Assembly (NCBI RefSeq): GCF_037975245.1
Contig: NC_092568.1
Span: 26,656,501 to 26,720,500, forward strand
Length of the DNA: 64,000 bases
Source of the DNA: Apostichopus japonicus
Lineage: Eukaryota > Echinodermata > Holothuroidea > Aspidochirotida > Stichopodidae
Direction: 5' to 3'
Positions 45,625-59,639 of the stretch are shown in pieces. The notes under the pieces are model-generated. The model was not told the origin of the DNA. It was given only the letters and a program-made list of their open reading frames with translations, and made no database searches. Each line of letters begins with the position of its first letter. Within the stretch, counting starts at the first letter, position 1. Made by a program: the position numbers and the translations under genes.

Positions 45625-45850
45625 GGTGATGTGGCCGAGTGGATAAAGGCAGTAGGAATTGAAGCAATGAGGCTTAGTGATCGGGAGGTTCGAGGTTCGA
45701 TCGCCGGCCGGGTCATAGTAAGGTGGGTTTTATCATCCAAGAGCAATCTACAATTTTTCCATCTGAATTGACTTTCTAAATTGAAAAAATTCCAAATTTG
45801 AGTTAAAATGTTGAATTGTAAGCCGCCCGACATGAAAGCCCTTGCGAACT
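45625..45850 (+). repeat. tRNA(Ser/Leu)-derived SINE
   Basis: The head carries a near-perfect RNA polymerase III A box (TGGCCGAGTGGATAAAGGC, from 45632) and B box (GGTTCGATCGCC, from 45694) at tRNA-like spacing, with an acceptor-like GGTGATG before the A box. The D-arm TGGCCGAGTGG is typical of Ser/Leu tRNAs with a long variable arm. After about 45715 the sequence becomes an AT-rich body (TTTTATCATCCAAGAGC ... GTAAGCCGCCCGACATG). The cloverleaf is imperfect, so this is a SINE rather than a working tRNA. The end point is approximate. Confidence 0.75.
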
Positions 45851-48800
45851 ATTCCCATATTCGTGTTCACTTAAATGTCATAAAAATATCTGCCTGATTA
45901 TTAATATGCTTATTATTATACTTCTAGGTACATACCTTAACTAGGCTCTGTTGGACAAGTCTGAAAAGCATGTCACTAAAAGTTACCTTCATACTGTATT
46001 AAAACTACAAAGTAAACTGAATAGCCTTCTATTACTATCTACTGTATGAACATTATGGTATAAATATCTATAAACACCTGCCAAAAGACTAACAAACTGT
46101 GAATCGACACAGCCATACAACAAACATAAATTACCACCCCTAGGGAACAACTGCAATGTAGAATTATTCCTTCTCATATTACATTATGTGTGTATACATA
46201 AGGAATTGCACAGGAAGAACTTGCAATGTAGAGACCTAATGTTACCATAAAAATGCTTGTGAACATGACATGTGCAGGTCTACTTTCGGATTCAGTATGA
46301 CAGTGTTCATTCCATCAGTACATGGAGATGCACCCATTGATTACATTATGTTTATGTGACCATGCTATATAATTAACTGATGTTCTCATGTTAAATGCTG
46401 ATTGAATGTCATATTGAATGTCAAAACCTTGCAGACAGGCTTCCTACATCTCTTGACAAAAACTCTGAAAATTGTTATGAATGTTGAGATATGGCAGCAA
46501 CAGGGTGGATCGCAACATTATGGCGCAGGGTATGATGGAATTTTTTTACTCTTCTTTATAATTTTTCAAAGAATTATTAATACTTTGAGGATTTGAGAAA
46601 TATAATATTCTTACAAATCCAGATGCATAATTTTGATGAAGTCAACACTCCAGAGTGTATACATGTGTACCTGCACAAATATTTCAAATAACTGTATATA
46701 TACTTCACATTTCAAGAAGAAAGTTTTTTTTTAAAAATTAGAAAAGTAAAATAACTTGCTCTTAAAAAAATATTCCAAAGAATATTCAAACAATTATTTC
46801 AAGTTTGAATCATTAAAGATGTACACAGAGAAGGGGTTTCTAAATTAGCTGTGTGTGTGGTATATATATTTGTCTTCCCTATTTGTATGTACAATATAAT
46901 ATGGTGTGCCATTGTCCAGAAAATATGCTAAGGAAAATATTACACTAATGCCCACTGTAGATACTTAAGGAAGACCAAACATGATAAAACACATGCAAAC
47001 GTTTAATCTACATACTGCTGTACACAGTCTATTTCATCAAGGCTTACCAAACATTACCATGAGGCATTTCACAGGTAGGTGGCCGTAGTAACTTTAAAGC
47101 AGCTTTTTGAGTTGGGAATTCCGTCAAATTTGATTTTGATTGATTTTACGATGCAATTTGAGACTAAAAATCTCCTTCAAAATACAGCTCATTAGCTTCA
47201 CTTGCAACGTTTCAGATATTGAACAAAAAAGGTAAAACATTTTGAAGGTTTCCAACTTGCTTTCTGCATGTGATTACATTTTAAACTCATGGAAATAGAT
47301 ATAAATTGTCTCTAGTTTGGAATTTCCCTTCTAGGTGTTATTGCAGATTGCAAGGTTATGTCAGATAAAATGAGAGGATATTCCACTGGGTACGACAAGG
47401 TAGAACAAAGTGCATATGTTTTAGGAGACAGGTCAGAAATGAATAAGATAAACTCTATAGACCTAAAACTACACAATGAGATTGTTCTTGGATTACAAAC
47501 ATCAAGTTAAATACCTCAGTATCTCTTTTAAGATTCATTGACAGTAAAATATCAATGTCTACATTTTTAATCACTTCTAGCTTGGTGGCTAACAGATTGT
47601 AAAGTAAAGAGAGGGAACTCCACTGAATTTGACTACACAGTATCAAGTTTCAACTAGTGAGATCGTTCTTAGATTTTAACTCCATCTCTAGAGCTCTGAG
47701 AGACAACTAATACATATATCACTAATATACACACACATGTGCTCAAGACATTATCCGCAATCAGTGTGTTGTAGAATTTTGTTAATTACTTTTTACCTCC
47801 TACGTATAGCAATTAATACTGAATTATATATCAACCAACCGGCGATCCTCGGTGGAAGAGAAGTCAAATGAAGTCAGAATTACACAAAGAAGATCAACTT
47901 GGAAGATAAAATATGTTTGAATAAAATATTACAGATCATGCATTATACACCTATCAGACAACACTGTATTAATGAGGAGACCTTTCCCTGCATTTTCACC
48001 TGAATAAGAGATAGTGCACATATATATAGATTGGTTAATAACTCACACATCTTATCCATTACAATTATTCGTACAGTATTTCGAAACTGCAATCAATGCA
48101 TTGCACTTTTAAAACTTGTACACTAAGTCTGTGACTAGCCACAAGTGACAAATCTTGCAGATAAACTGTAGGAAAGGTTCGCAAAAGTTTGTTTCATCTA
48201 ATGAATGTCGCTACATACTGTAGCTGTACCACATCCCTGGAATAATTTAACTCATTATATACGAATAGCTTAGCAGGATCCTAGATGGCCAAATTGCAAC
48301 ACAGCAGAAACAGTATAATGCAAGATAGCAGTTTGTGTTCAAACAGAACTTTAGCATTAAAATTGTTACCATAGTTACAGATACACAAATTTGTCCAGAT
48401 TTCTCATAAAATATGCAAAATAGATGCAGAATATTGTTCCTTCCAACCACCATTAAATTTCCTATGTCAAACGTGAATAGTTTAGTTTACTAAAGTTACT
48501 CAGGGGATAAAAAAGAAATTTTTTCTTTTTATGAAAAGTCCTCTCTTTTTTCAGCTGTTGAAGCTTAACAAAATTGAACTAGCACAATGCAATGAAAATT
48601 TTCTATGTACAGTGGGACACGGTCCTTAAAGTGGTAGCAGATCACATAGTTTGGAAAGTATTATATGACATGCTGACCATGTTCTCTATACCTTATGTGT
48701 GCAATTTTGTTCCCAATATGCGTGTAATCAAATTAAAACTTTAATGCAACTGGTGCCCAGGTACAGTATTGTAACAAATCAAAGATAAGACAAATTCAAA

Positions 48801-50500
48801 GTCGTGATTTGGTTCTGCTCTGACATACTCAGCATATAAGCAATTAGGACCAAAAGAAATCATTCTGATTAACCACGATGTATCTGACTTTGTTTCTTCA
48901 ATGGAATACTTGAGTAGTAGAATTAAACGGAAAAGCATCTTACCATATAAATAACCCAGAAAGTTAACTGGCATAGTGGTTCCTTGCCACATTTCAATCA
49001 AGAAAATTGCACTGTAACACTGCACACAATATTTGGAGCATTGGTACATTACTTACTTGAAGTAATCAGCAATGTTCTTGCACTAATGCACTTCATGAAT
49101 ACCTTGGAATTATCATGTTTACCAAGTTTTCAGACTTAAACCTGTTAGTTACCCAAATGGCCTTTCACCCCAACCAATTTCCACAGGGTTCTTGTACTCT
49201 TCAAGGGTGATTTACATGTTTACCAAGTATGAACTACACCACAATTTGCATTGTCATTATCAAGCTTACAAGCTCTTCAGGTCTACTTAGACCTCTGTTG
49301 ATCTCAAATGAACATCGATCTCCACCAGTTTCAGCTGGCATCTTGTACCCACTACTTTGGGTGTACACACCAAGTTTAAAGTTCATCAAAGCTTTCTGCT
49401 TGCAATTATTACTTTTTGACAAAGGTTTTCATACTTTGACCTATGTTGACATCAAATGACCTTTGACCTACACAAAGGTCAATGCGTTTCTTTGTATTCA
49501 ACAGAGTGTGATTTTACACATGTAATTTTGCAATAACTCTACAAGGTTTTCATACTTTGACCTCAAACAAACATTGACCTCCAACAATTTCTACAGTGGT
49601 CTTTAAATTTTATGTTGTTTTCCAATGCCTTTCTGTGAGAGCATTCACTGTTACTCATTTCGAAACTTCCCTATCATACAAAGCTAGTCTAACACAACTC
49701 TTGCATGAACCCTTTTACTTTAGTTAACAGATAGACTTTGCTGTGTCGATCCATGTAACACAGTGTACCACACAAACTGCCTCCGAAATATGTCCAGACC
49801 AATTTACAAACATCCATGGCATCTTGAAAATGTATGAGAGTGCAGTGAATCTATGAATAGACAAATGCATCACCTGTCCACTATATGAAACTTCAAGGTC
49901 AACGAACAGACTTTTAATTGCCTTAATACTAGAAGGTCAATTTACTGAGGTTCCTTTTTTTCTCCTCTTCTTTTAACTGCAAAACAAGGAAAAGATCCCC
50001 CCCCCCCAAGCCCCCCTTCAGCTCTTTAAAACTCTTTAATCATTAACCTAAAAAGAAGAATTGAATTCATACTAATACAGTCTGTGATTTAACAGTAGGG
50101 TTATGAACATCATCCTACAGAGGTTAGTGCAGTCACACACACTGTGCAACGACCTTGTCTCACCATGTAAAAGTATATTTGGCAACACATTAAAAGCACA
50201 TTAATGTTTAATTGAAGCGACACAGTCAAATGTCTAAACTGAAGTAGAGAACCACAAGAACGTGTCGTGCACATGATACTCAAAGACGAAAAAAACATTC
50301 TCAGAATGTATTGATCAAGTTCTTCCCACTGAGGCCCAGAGTAGGGGACATTTATTTTTGGATATCATAATTTACTGCACCAGTACTGTACAACACACAG
50401 TACAATGCTAATGTTTGAGTCTCTGAAACCTTATATAACATAGTTTCGCTGTTTATTGTTCAAATCATACAACATATTGTTAGGACTTGTTTGAAAAGCA
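45851..50500. other. Non-coding region with no recognised gene
   Basis: AT-rich sequence upstream of the B56 coding exons, either intron or intergenic. Part of it (49130-49600) is a TGACCTTTGACCT-type interspersed repeat. A weak DIRS-right-end echo, GGAGACAGGTCAGAAATG, is at about 47424. A poly-C run lies at 49998-50006. Confidence 0.6.
49130..49600. repeat. Interspersed repeat rich in TGACCTTTGACCT motifs
   Basis: Blocks such as GGTTTTCATACTTTGACCT (twice), CAAATGACCTTTGACCTAC and AACATTGACCTCCAAC recur. TGACCTTTGACCT (near 49457) is a perfect DR1 nuclear-receptor-type element. The same phrase style occurs at 32350-32820, 42530-42700 and 61730. Confidence 0.5.
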
Positions 50501-50960
50501 ACTGTATCGAATTACAAAGATAATAACAGCAGACCTGGAAACAATCTGATGGCAAGGATAGTACGCGGATAGTACGGTCACGGAAACACTGCCTAAGACA
50601 GATGCAGATTGAATAACATGCAATGCAAATAGACTGTCGTGACCTAGTTTTTGCGATCACTGTCAAGACCGATAGTCCTACGACCGACTCCCTGACACTA
50701 CGACTGATGAACACACACTGAACGACAGTTTTCTTTTTATAAGCCTGTGCTGGTTCGGGTCATATGCAAACTTATTTCCCAGTGACTGTCTACTGTACAT
50801 TTGCTAAAACCGGGCAGTTGTAGTCGTGCATCATCGCACACAGCATGACTGAAGCTAATTGCCAGTCTGGAACAGGCAACACGATGACTTGGTCAGAGAA
50901 AAGCGGACGCGATTTATTCGATCAGTTTACAAGACATTAGTACACACAAAATCATGCTCA
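50500..50960 (-). promoter_or_regulatory. CpG-enriched stretch with TATA box: candidate B56 upstream promoter
   Basis: CpGs are far denser here than in the surrounding DNA. On the minus strand, GCTTATAAAAAGAAAACTG is followed about 33-36 bp downstream by TTCATCAGTCG, an invertebrate-type initiator (TCAGT), and then GGACTA near +28. It lies 7.7 kb upstream of the first coding exon and points the right way. No obvious donor follows, so this is only a candidate. Confidence 0.3.
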
Positions 50961-53900
50961 ACTATACACGATTAATATAGAGGTCTCTACATGTTTACAA
51001 TCCATGATTATAGATCTAAATGTTACAACAGTTCCATTTGAGTGGGGTGACTGGGGTCACATTCAGTCTGTCCAGTGTGCAGCCAGCTGAAAATGCTAAA
51101 CACTGACAGTAAGTGTCAAATGTGTCACAAAATCTTATTGCATTGCTTCAGGCAGACACAGAGATACTGTAGACCATGTAATCTCTTATAGGAACTTCCA
51201 AAGAAAAAAAAAGAGACTTTGAATACTTTGGTCTGCTCATGATACTCAAATTGCAAAGTGGAATTAAAAGGTGTCAAACTGTGCAAGAAAGCTAACTACT
51301 CCAACCATGTACAATTTTTACATTATAATTAGAATACAAACAAAATATTGACTGGAACTGATTGTTAACAACTATGAACAATTAAGTTCAGAGTTCTTAC
51401 TGAATAGGCATACTGTCACTGAGTAGGATTAGCCAAAAACAAATTTTGCAGTTTTCACTGAATTTGGTGATATTCATTTTTGTGTCCAGAGAACAATGGC
51501 CAAGAATAGACTCTTTCATAGTTTTCATTTTTATTGTTGTTGTTGTCATCTTGTTGATAACTGTGAATTGTTGTAGCCACAGGTTTGAAACATTCTGGTG
51601 ATATCTTCAGAATTTGAAATAACTCCTTCAGTTAAAGAAATTTTTGAACTGAAAACTGCCAACAATTTACCAGCTTTTGCGAACACAGCCTTAGTGTACA
51701 CGATTGAAAATACACAAGCTGCCATGGCATATAGAGTAATAACACAACACAAATTAATATTACACGTGTACAGTATGTGAAACAGTAGTCCTGCTTTGAC
51801 ACAAATGTCTAAACCTTAGGACCAGCTCATGTTTCAATATCATTTATGCTGCCATAGTATCAATATGCAAGTTAATCACAAGCAAGATCAGAAGCACTTC
51901 AACACATAACATAAAACTTTGTCAACTGACAATGGTGGAGATAAAAAGTTTAGCTTTCCTTCAATCTCCCCCCCCCCCCAATCAACAAGTTTAATTCTAA
52001 TATACACCAACTGACGTAACAAATTAACAATTTCTTTCCATGTGTGATTTAAGCTTTTGTTTGCCAAATAGGAAATTTTGATTATGACACAAAGCAGTCA
52101 CACATGAGAATGCTCATGTATTCTTGACTATAATACAATTATCAAATTTAGCTCTGAAAATCTAAATTTGTTTCACAATTTGAAAGATTGGGAAAACTGT
52201 TGATTGTGCCTGGCAGAAAACTTGCCTTTCAAAATTCTAAAGCCTTAAATCATTTTTTTTTCAATTTACAATTTTACAAACAGCTTAAAGTGCCAATGAG
52301 TGTTCTAAAATAAACTTGGACCACTGTCTTTGTTATTATTAGCTGTGAGTAAATGTTAGGAATTGCTACCTACTGTTATAAGATAAACATTCCCAACAAG
52401 CACATGATACAAATAAACAAGTTTTGGTGTTATAATTGCAATGAAAACACAGACTGTTTATATCTGCTATCAAAGTTCTGTAAGCCTTCAGTGCCTGTAC
52501 TGTACATATGAATATTTAGATTGAAAAGAAACTGACTCTTTGTTAAAGTTGTTCAACATTTTTATTATGACACTTACAAGTCAGTCTTTATATATGGAGA
52601 AAGACATCCGATTGCTTCACAGTCTCCTTCTCTAAGTATGGGAAGAGTTGTAGAAGTTTGTAATTCAAGTGCACATGGGATATCAAATTAATTTGCGAAT
52701 ACAAATCTTGTGTGGAAGATTTTTTTTACAGCTTGGACATTGAAGTACGTTCTACGACCGAGCGCAGCTTAATCTGGCCAGGTATTAATATCTAGAATTA
52801 TAGTAAAAAGTAAAAAGTAGAGATAAAAAATTCCATGTAAAATGGACTGAAACTGTCGCACTCGCAGAAATACCATTCATAGAGATTGTATAGAGTAAAT
52901 GGAGAGTCTCCTTGTCTATTAAGTGATTGATAAAATGAAAAGTAATAGCAACTGGTCTGATTATAAACATCACGAAAGTGACAGACTACAGTGTGTCCAG
53001 AGAAGCTTGGTGCCTCTGACATGAATGCACCCACATAAATTCCATATGCATACATTTACAAAGTACCTACGTTTAGACTTGCCATACTTGCCATATATTA
53101 TAGTGTATTAGGGAATCTCAATTAGATTACGGCTGCTGCCAGACTACTGTATTACTTTGTGAATTTCTGTTTAGTCACTGTTATGGAATATATACAGTAC
53201 ACATCCATAGTAGAAACTTAATGGATCGGGTATTTCACAATTTGCTATATGGCAGAATGTATACAATTTACAACCCATTTGGAGAGTAAATTTAGCTTTG
53301 ACAATGCTTTTAGGCGATAAAGTAAACATATAGTTAGGATGGATAGTTCTCACTTTGTGTCACTTTACAAGCCAGAAACGACATGGTGGCATCTAGAAAA
53401 TTTGCAATTTAGCTGAAATCATAACGCAAAAGCAAATATATATATTTTTTTTTTATTGCAAAAGATTTTTTTTTTCTGACATTACAAAGAAGTTGAAATA
53501 ATGTTAGCTACATTTTCAGTAGCAAAGAGGAGATACTAAAGAGACAAAACTAGAGAAGCAGTTTTTTTTTTTTTTAGGGGGGGGTCACAATAGTTCCTCA
53601 GATGATTGGTTTCATCTATATTACATTATGAACTCTTTCTGGGAAGTTGAACCGAAATTTTGAAAACAAATATTGCCAACAATCAGTATTAAAATGAATC
53701 CACAACAGAGGCCTGGGCAAGGGCAAAGGCAAAGAATATGGTAGGTAGAAATTAGGAAGATTGTAATCCCTTGTTACGACTGACTAGACAGGAAACTGAT
53801 GAGAAATGTATACATAATATAATATACAGGTTTGTATTCAGATGATGACTGTACATTAAAGTTCAGTCACTGTATGTTTACAACAAAACATAACTCTCTT

Positions 53901-56900
53901 TCTTCATAACTTCGCAGCCAATTTTTTACTTCACAATTGGATGAATCAGATCAGGAATACAAAACATTCATAAATATTGTGTAAATTTCACAAGATTGTG
54001 TAAGATTTCAGCTATATAATACATAATGGTATGTATATATAGTGCTGAAACCCTTCACAATCAAGGATAGAGATCTATATGCAAGCATGGTGACTAATAA
54101 AGTAAAAGAATCATATGAAATAAATTTGACAACAAAATTTGTCAATGTGTTTCTGTGATGTTACACAGGTTTGTTTGCTTCTAGATATTTCCCTTTGGAT
54201 GCAAAAAGTAACAACTTGAATATCTCGGGCACAATTTATTGGGGGGGGGGAATGCAAATTTCACAAGGGTGCTTGGATGGATCATGTTCCCCTTTTACAT
54301 CATGGACATATATGCACATATATATACTTTGCAGAAACAGAAATATCTCGGTAAAAACCGTCACTGTTCTGTTTCTGGAAGCACAGTTTAAATTAACATT
54401 TTAATCATAAATCCCACATCAGTGTAACAGTGACTGCATCTCTTGCTATGAGTATTTTACGGGGAATGTTCATAAAAACAGAGAGACTGTGATATAAGAT
54501 GCTGTAATGCTGAATGTGTTGCAGATGAGTTTCAAACAGCTGTGTATGAAAGCTGATGAATGTGAGTCAATTCACACCATCACAGACATAATAGTCATAT
54601 AGGGGATTTCCTAACCATTTAAATATCAATTGTTCTACTAGTGTTTGCCAAATCTCCATTCACAGTGTACAGGTAGATTTGTGATTTCCATCACAGATTT
54701 TTCTTTGGGTAATATTCCTATGCTTTTTTTCTTACTACTCAAATGGCCTCCCCTTTGAAGGAAACAACAAATCGATGAAAACTTACTTGCTTTAGTTGTG
54801 AATAGTGGTGCATTAAACAACTAAATATCAAAGCTGCCTTTCAGATATATAACTGGAAGTATTTGTGCTAGGCACTGATAAAGGATGTAATGGATCTTTC
54901 CCAAAAATAGCTGTTAAAATATTCATTAATTCTACCTGAGTTAGAACTGAAAACTTTGCTATACATAAAAGTTAACATAAAGCTGAGAAAAGCATATGCC
55001 AAATTTTGCAATGATTCTCATATGAAGAGCAAAGATATTTGAAAGAATCATATTTCAAGGTTTTTGGTTTTAACTTGCAATTTCCTGGAAAAATTGATCA
55101 TCATACTGAAAAGAGTGTGAAAGAATGAGAATTTATAATCACCAACTGTTGCTCTGACTCCAACATCTATTAAAATTACTGAATCATAAATAAAATTAAA
55201 CAAGAATAACATGACTGTTGGAAGGAAAAAAATCTCTTTCCTACACCCAGATTTAATGCAAAGTCTTTCTGACTGTTTACAATTATTGTAAACATATTAG
55301 AAAAAAACACCGGAGGATGGCATTAAAGCTTATAAAGATATTTGTACTAGTAAGAAAAATCTGCAGGTAATGGCATGTAAATGTTTCTATCAAGATAAAG
55401 CATACTTCAAGGTTGGCCCATTAATGCAAAGATAAGTGGCTGGAGACTAACCATGATCTGCTGCAGAATAAACACTCACCTGCTACAGTATGCACTGACG
55501 CCCATATTAACTGCCACACTGAGACTTTACGTACAGTATAACACTACGAGGATATTAAACGATGTGTAAAGTTTAAAGAGAATACTTACTATGTACCAAC
55601 ACAAATTAATACCCTGTTTGGAAATGTTTCAAGTGCAATAGAATGATGCACGCATTAACTTATGGAACGTTTATGTCCAGGAAGTTGAGTTGGAACTACA
55701 AACTCACTATTATCCTGGTTGACATGAAATTGCTATACTGTATAAGGACTAACTACGTATAACCCATTCACAACACATATCAACACTCAGTGGTAAGTAA
55801 ACTTGCACAGAATAATTTGAGGGGCTTCATATGTACTTGTTCATCCAATTACAAACCAAGTTCCATAGAACAACAAAAGGTACAGTAACTGCATTCAGTT
55901 TTACAGCATTCAATGCAACAATGGATTTGAAAATGAATTTAAAGGATGGCTAACCTCTATGTGCAACAAAGCACTCAAGATGTGAAAACATGCTCTGTGT
56001 ATTGTTAATGTAAACAATAACATATAGAGTTGCAATGAACTACTTGATTATCAACAAACAACTACAAATAAATGGCTCTGAAATTGTCTATTTGTTAATG
56101 ATGTTTAGGTCACACTTTCAAGCAGTATTGTCAAGATCATGAACATCTGTCTTACTAACCCCTTGTGAATACTTGGCAATTTAAGAGTTTCTCTTTTAAG
56201 TTGTTCTGTGCCAAAACAGTTGATTCAACTCACAACATGAAAATACTCAAGTGAAAGTTACTCAAACTTTAATCAAACTCAAGCTGGGAAGGTATCCCTT
56301 TAAACATTTTAAAAATTTAAAACAACTTGTTTCATTGCTTAAAATTTTTCATTGATTGGGGACCTGTTGTGGAAGTTCAGTGGTTTCTGTAAAGAGATGT
56401 ACGTAAAAGTTAGAGGGCCAGACATATTTCAGTTCATTTAAGAGTTAAGGAGTCTGAAACATATCAGTGACAAATAGTATTCTGACTGAGATAAACCATC
56501 AACACTCTGTACAGTACAACAGCAGCATTACACAATTAATTGAAAACCTGTTACGATATTAATGCGTTCAGCGCTTGCTTTCTCTAACTATATAAGACTC
56601 TTGATTATTAATATCTTGTAAGCCAAATGCCAATAGATAAAGTGCCAATCTACATTGTAAAAACTGAGATGTTAAGGATTAGCAGGTGAATAGAGTCATC
56701 TTGTCTGTTCTAGTTTAGCTTTGTACTAGATCATCTTATCAGTGTAAACTTTGGTGTAAAGGAGTATGTCTGACGCGTGATTGTTTCATTACATGTAGTG
56801 TAACTTGAGCATTGCTATGAGTTCATTACCCTCAACATTACAAGTAAGCATGTTGACAGTTAAAACCTCAAAAGAAATGGAATCACCTTACTTTGGCTAA

Positions 56901-58830
56901 GACTAGTAAAGTGTATGAACTGTGTATCAAGCAAACCAAATTTAAGTGATTGCAACTATGGGCTTTAGTGCTTATTGCAATTAAAACCAAACTACTCCCT
57001 TTTTTTCAAGAATTACCAAACTAGAGCTAGAGCATAACAAAACATTATGAAGATGTTTGGCAAATGGACAGTTGGTTATACACATAATGTACAACTTCCA
57101 CACTGGTTGTCATAATGCCACAGGATCTAAATAGACAACACTGTAACTAGCCAATCTGACATGTTCAAATTTCACCACTGTGCATTATATTAACTAGGCT
57201 CTCTATGAGTTTATTGCACACCTTGGAGAGTGACTTCTAAAACATGTAATACACTGTTAGCCATCGCAAAGCAACTTGCACCATAAACCAAAGCCTATTA
57301 AAGTGCAACAAAAATTATCATGAGTGAGGATTTCAGAAGACGCAAGGCCACAAACTACTCAAAAGAATTTTTGGGACATTGCATGTATACAGTAGACTGG
57401 CTTGATGACATTGCATGTATACAGTAGACTGGCTTGATGACAAACTCTACAGTAGGCAGTGAGCAGTCGCCATGTCAGCGTTATGTTCATCAAGTCATAG
57501 AACATTTATAAGGATCTGTCACATAGCAGCATCCACTACAGAACCAGATGGTATCTTCTTACCGTGTGGAGCAGCTGTCCAAGTATTAACAGTGAGAGAC
57601 ACACATTTGTTAAAAGAACATAGAGCCATGTGCAGTACATCTGGCTATTCTTATTAATCTTCAGTACATGATCAAGATTTCAAGAAATTTAGAGACTCAG
57701 TTTATGTTTCTTACTAAAGAACAGCATACGACTTTTATAACTTTTGCAAGTCTATAATTTCATTCTATTCTGGGGCAGAAACTGTAAGACTAAGAATCTA
57801 GCATACAGTAGATTGATAATCTTCCATTTAATGGTATGTATTAAGTATATATACATGCTTTTACATTCCTCTGCTGCTGACTTTGCTACATTAGCATGAT
57901 CAAACTTCTTTCAAAAATTTTGTAAGAATGTCTCCTTCTAAAAGTTATACGACTTTTTTAATAGAACTTTTTGCAACTATTCCTGTCAGTGTTTAACGTT
58001 TAACATTCCAATATTCTACAAAGTGTAGTGTTAAAGCTATTTCTATTCCCTTAATTGTGAAGAAAGGTACAGTACCTCAAATTTAAGTTTGTTGTATTGC
58101 ATGGCATACCACTGTATATGTGAGACCAAGTCTACCATTTCCTTGTGGGCAAAAAATTTAACAGGTGACATTCCATCTTAGAACAAAACAAAGCTTAGTA
58201 AAAATGTATAGGGAAAAAAAACCTTTGTGTGCACGCCCCATGGACAGTTTAGGGTCGGTAGCATTTTACTTAACTCAACTTTCAACTTCAAAGGACCAAC
58301 AATACTACTTAGCTGGATTGTGGCTTCTTTTTTTTTAACTATCTCTATGGCCAATCACACACTCCTAACCCTATAGTATGCTGCCTTAAACCACAAGTTT
58401 GGAAAAGAAGTATGACAAAGATAGTTTTTCTCCTCTACCCTAACAACTTTCAAGGAAAACTATTTGATAGCTAATACAAAACTTGCAAACTTGCGATTGG
58501 TCCAAATCAGTTTCTAGGTATAACTTTGTTACAATTAAACCATTCACAACATAGCTTAAGAGTGTACGAAGAAGAGTGCACCTGATTGGATGTATAAGTT
58601 GTGCAATATGTTCCTCATGTTGGTTTACTGTGTACAGCACAGCTACGAGCACAGTTCCCGACCAAGTACGATGTATCACAAAAGTGAGTTAGTTTGATTG
58701 AATAATCTAGGATGTCTTCCAAGGATTTATATTCCTTTTTCAAAAGATAAAAAAATATATAGATAAGGAAACATACAGTACGTAACAGAACAAACAAGTT
58801 GTTGTAAGGCTTCGACTTTAAAGGAAACTT
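50961..58830. other. Non-coding region with no recognised gene
   Basis: AT-rich DNA without supported genes. It holds a poly-C run near 51968-51978, poly-G runs near 53577-53583 and 54241-54250, and a 32 bp direct duplication at 57376-57439. I find no exons, RNAs or clear transposons. Confidence 0.6.
57376..57439. repeat. Perfect 32 bp tandem duplication
   Basis: ACATTGCATGTATACAGTAG plus ACTGGCTTGATG occurs twice in direct succession without a difference. Confidence 0.95.
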
Positions 58831-58832
58831 AA

Positions 58833-59240
58833 GTTACTTGTAATGTTAGGCCTAGAACTCAAACTAACATTAATAACACTACTACTAACATTAGCGGCGA
58901 AGAAGATCAAGACGAGCCGGTGATAGAGAAGGTTAATGTTAGTAGTAGTGGAAACACAGCAAGTAGACCTAAGGTCCTTAGTACTACTTGTAGTTGTACT
59001 GGTAGTAGTAGCGCCACAGTTTCGACAAGAAAGAAAACTGACAAATTTCAAACAAAGTAGTTGCGTCTTTGGCCACGGCTAGTTTACGAAAATGGTGAAA
59101 TGTTTTGCACATCATGTAAGTTAGATTAACCGATGATACTTCAAACTTTGTTGGGAACGTGAGTAAAGACTTCAAAACTAGTGCTTTACGTAAAGTTGAC
59201 CCTCATTTCAGTAGAGGGTCCTCATTACCGTGAGTTTGAG
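58833..59240 (+). pseudogene. Decayed zinc-finger (TTF-like) coding fragment
   Basis: Plus-strand reading gives an acidic/Ser-Thr linker (ISGEEDQDEPVIEKVNV), a basic step (STRKKTDKFQTK), an in-frame TAG, then LRLWPRLVYENGEMFCTSCK, followed after a one-base frame change by TDDTSNFVGNVSKDFKTSAL and RKVDPHF. The order W-P-(x)-L-x-Y-x-x-x-G-x-MFCTxC ... NF ... DFKTS.L.K is that of TTF/BED-like fingers found in hAT-related and domesticated zinc-finger proteins. With a stop and a frameshift it is not functional as read. Family assignment is from pattern memory only. Confidence 0.4.
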
Positions 59241-59639
59241 TATGAACAGGCCTTTATGAAATGGAGGAGTGATAAAGAAAGATATAGTGGTATAAATTTT
59301 GAATATATTGAGAAACTTAACACAATTGTATTGCTTCACTATTTCCTCAAATGACGCTGGTTTCGGAACGTTATACTTCCCGAGGGTAAAAAAATCAAAT
59401 CCCCTCTTTATGTTACAAATCCCCCCCAAAAAAAAACACATATATGAGGGGAATTCCCCCCTGGATTCATTTTTGTATTGCTAACACTGTGTCTATGTCA
59501 TGAGAAACAAAATAAGTATAACTGAAATCTGCTACACACAATTTTTATGATAAGTTATTTCTTGGATGGATGATACAGTGAAAACTATCAATGTGGTTGG
59601 CTGGTCTGCGTACACAATGAAATGCATGATAAAAGCCAG

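Noticed and set aside
45207-45629. 140-codon repetitive protein
   Set aside because: Pure translation of the 11 bp minisatellite; no start context, no splice sites, no family.
45625-45712. Functional tRNA gene
   Set aside because: A and B boxes are good, but the acceptor and anticodon stems do not pair properly, and a SINE-like body follows.
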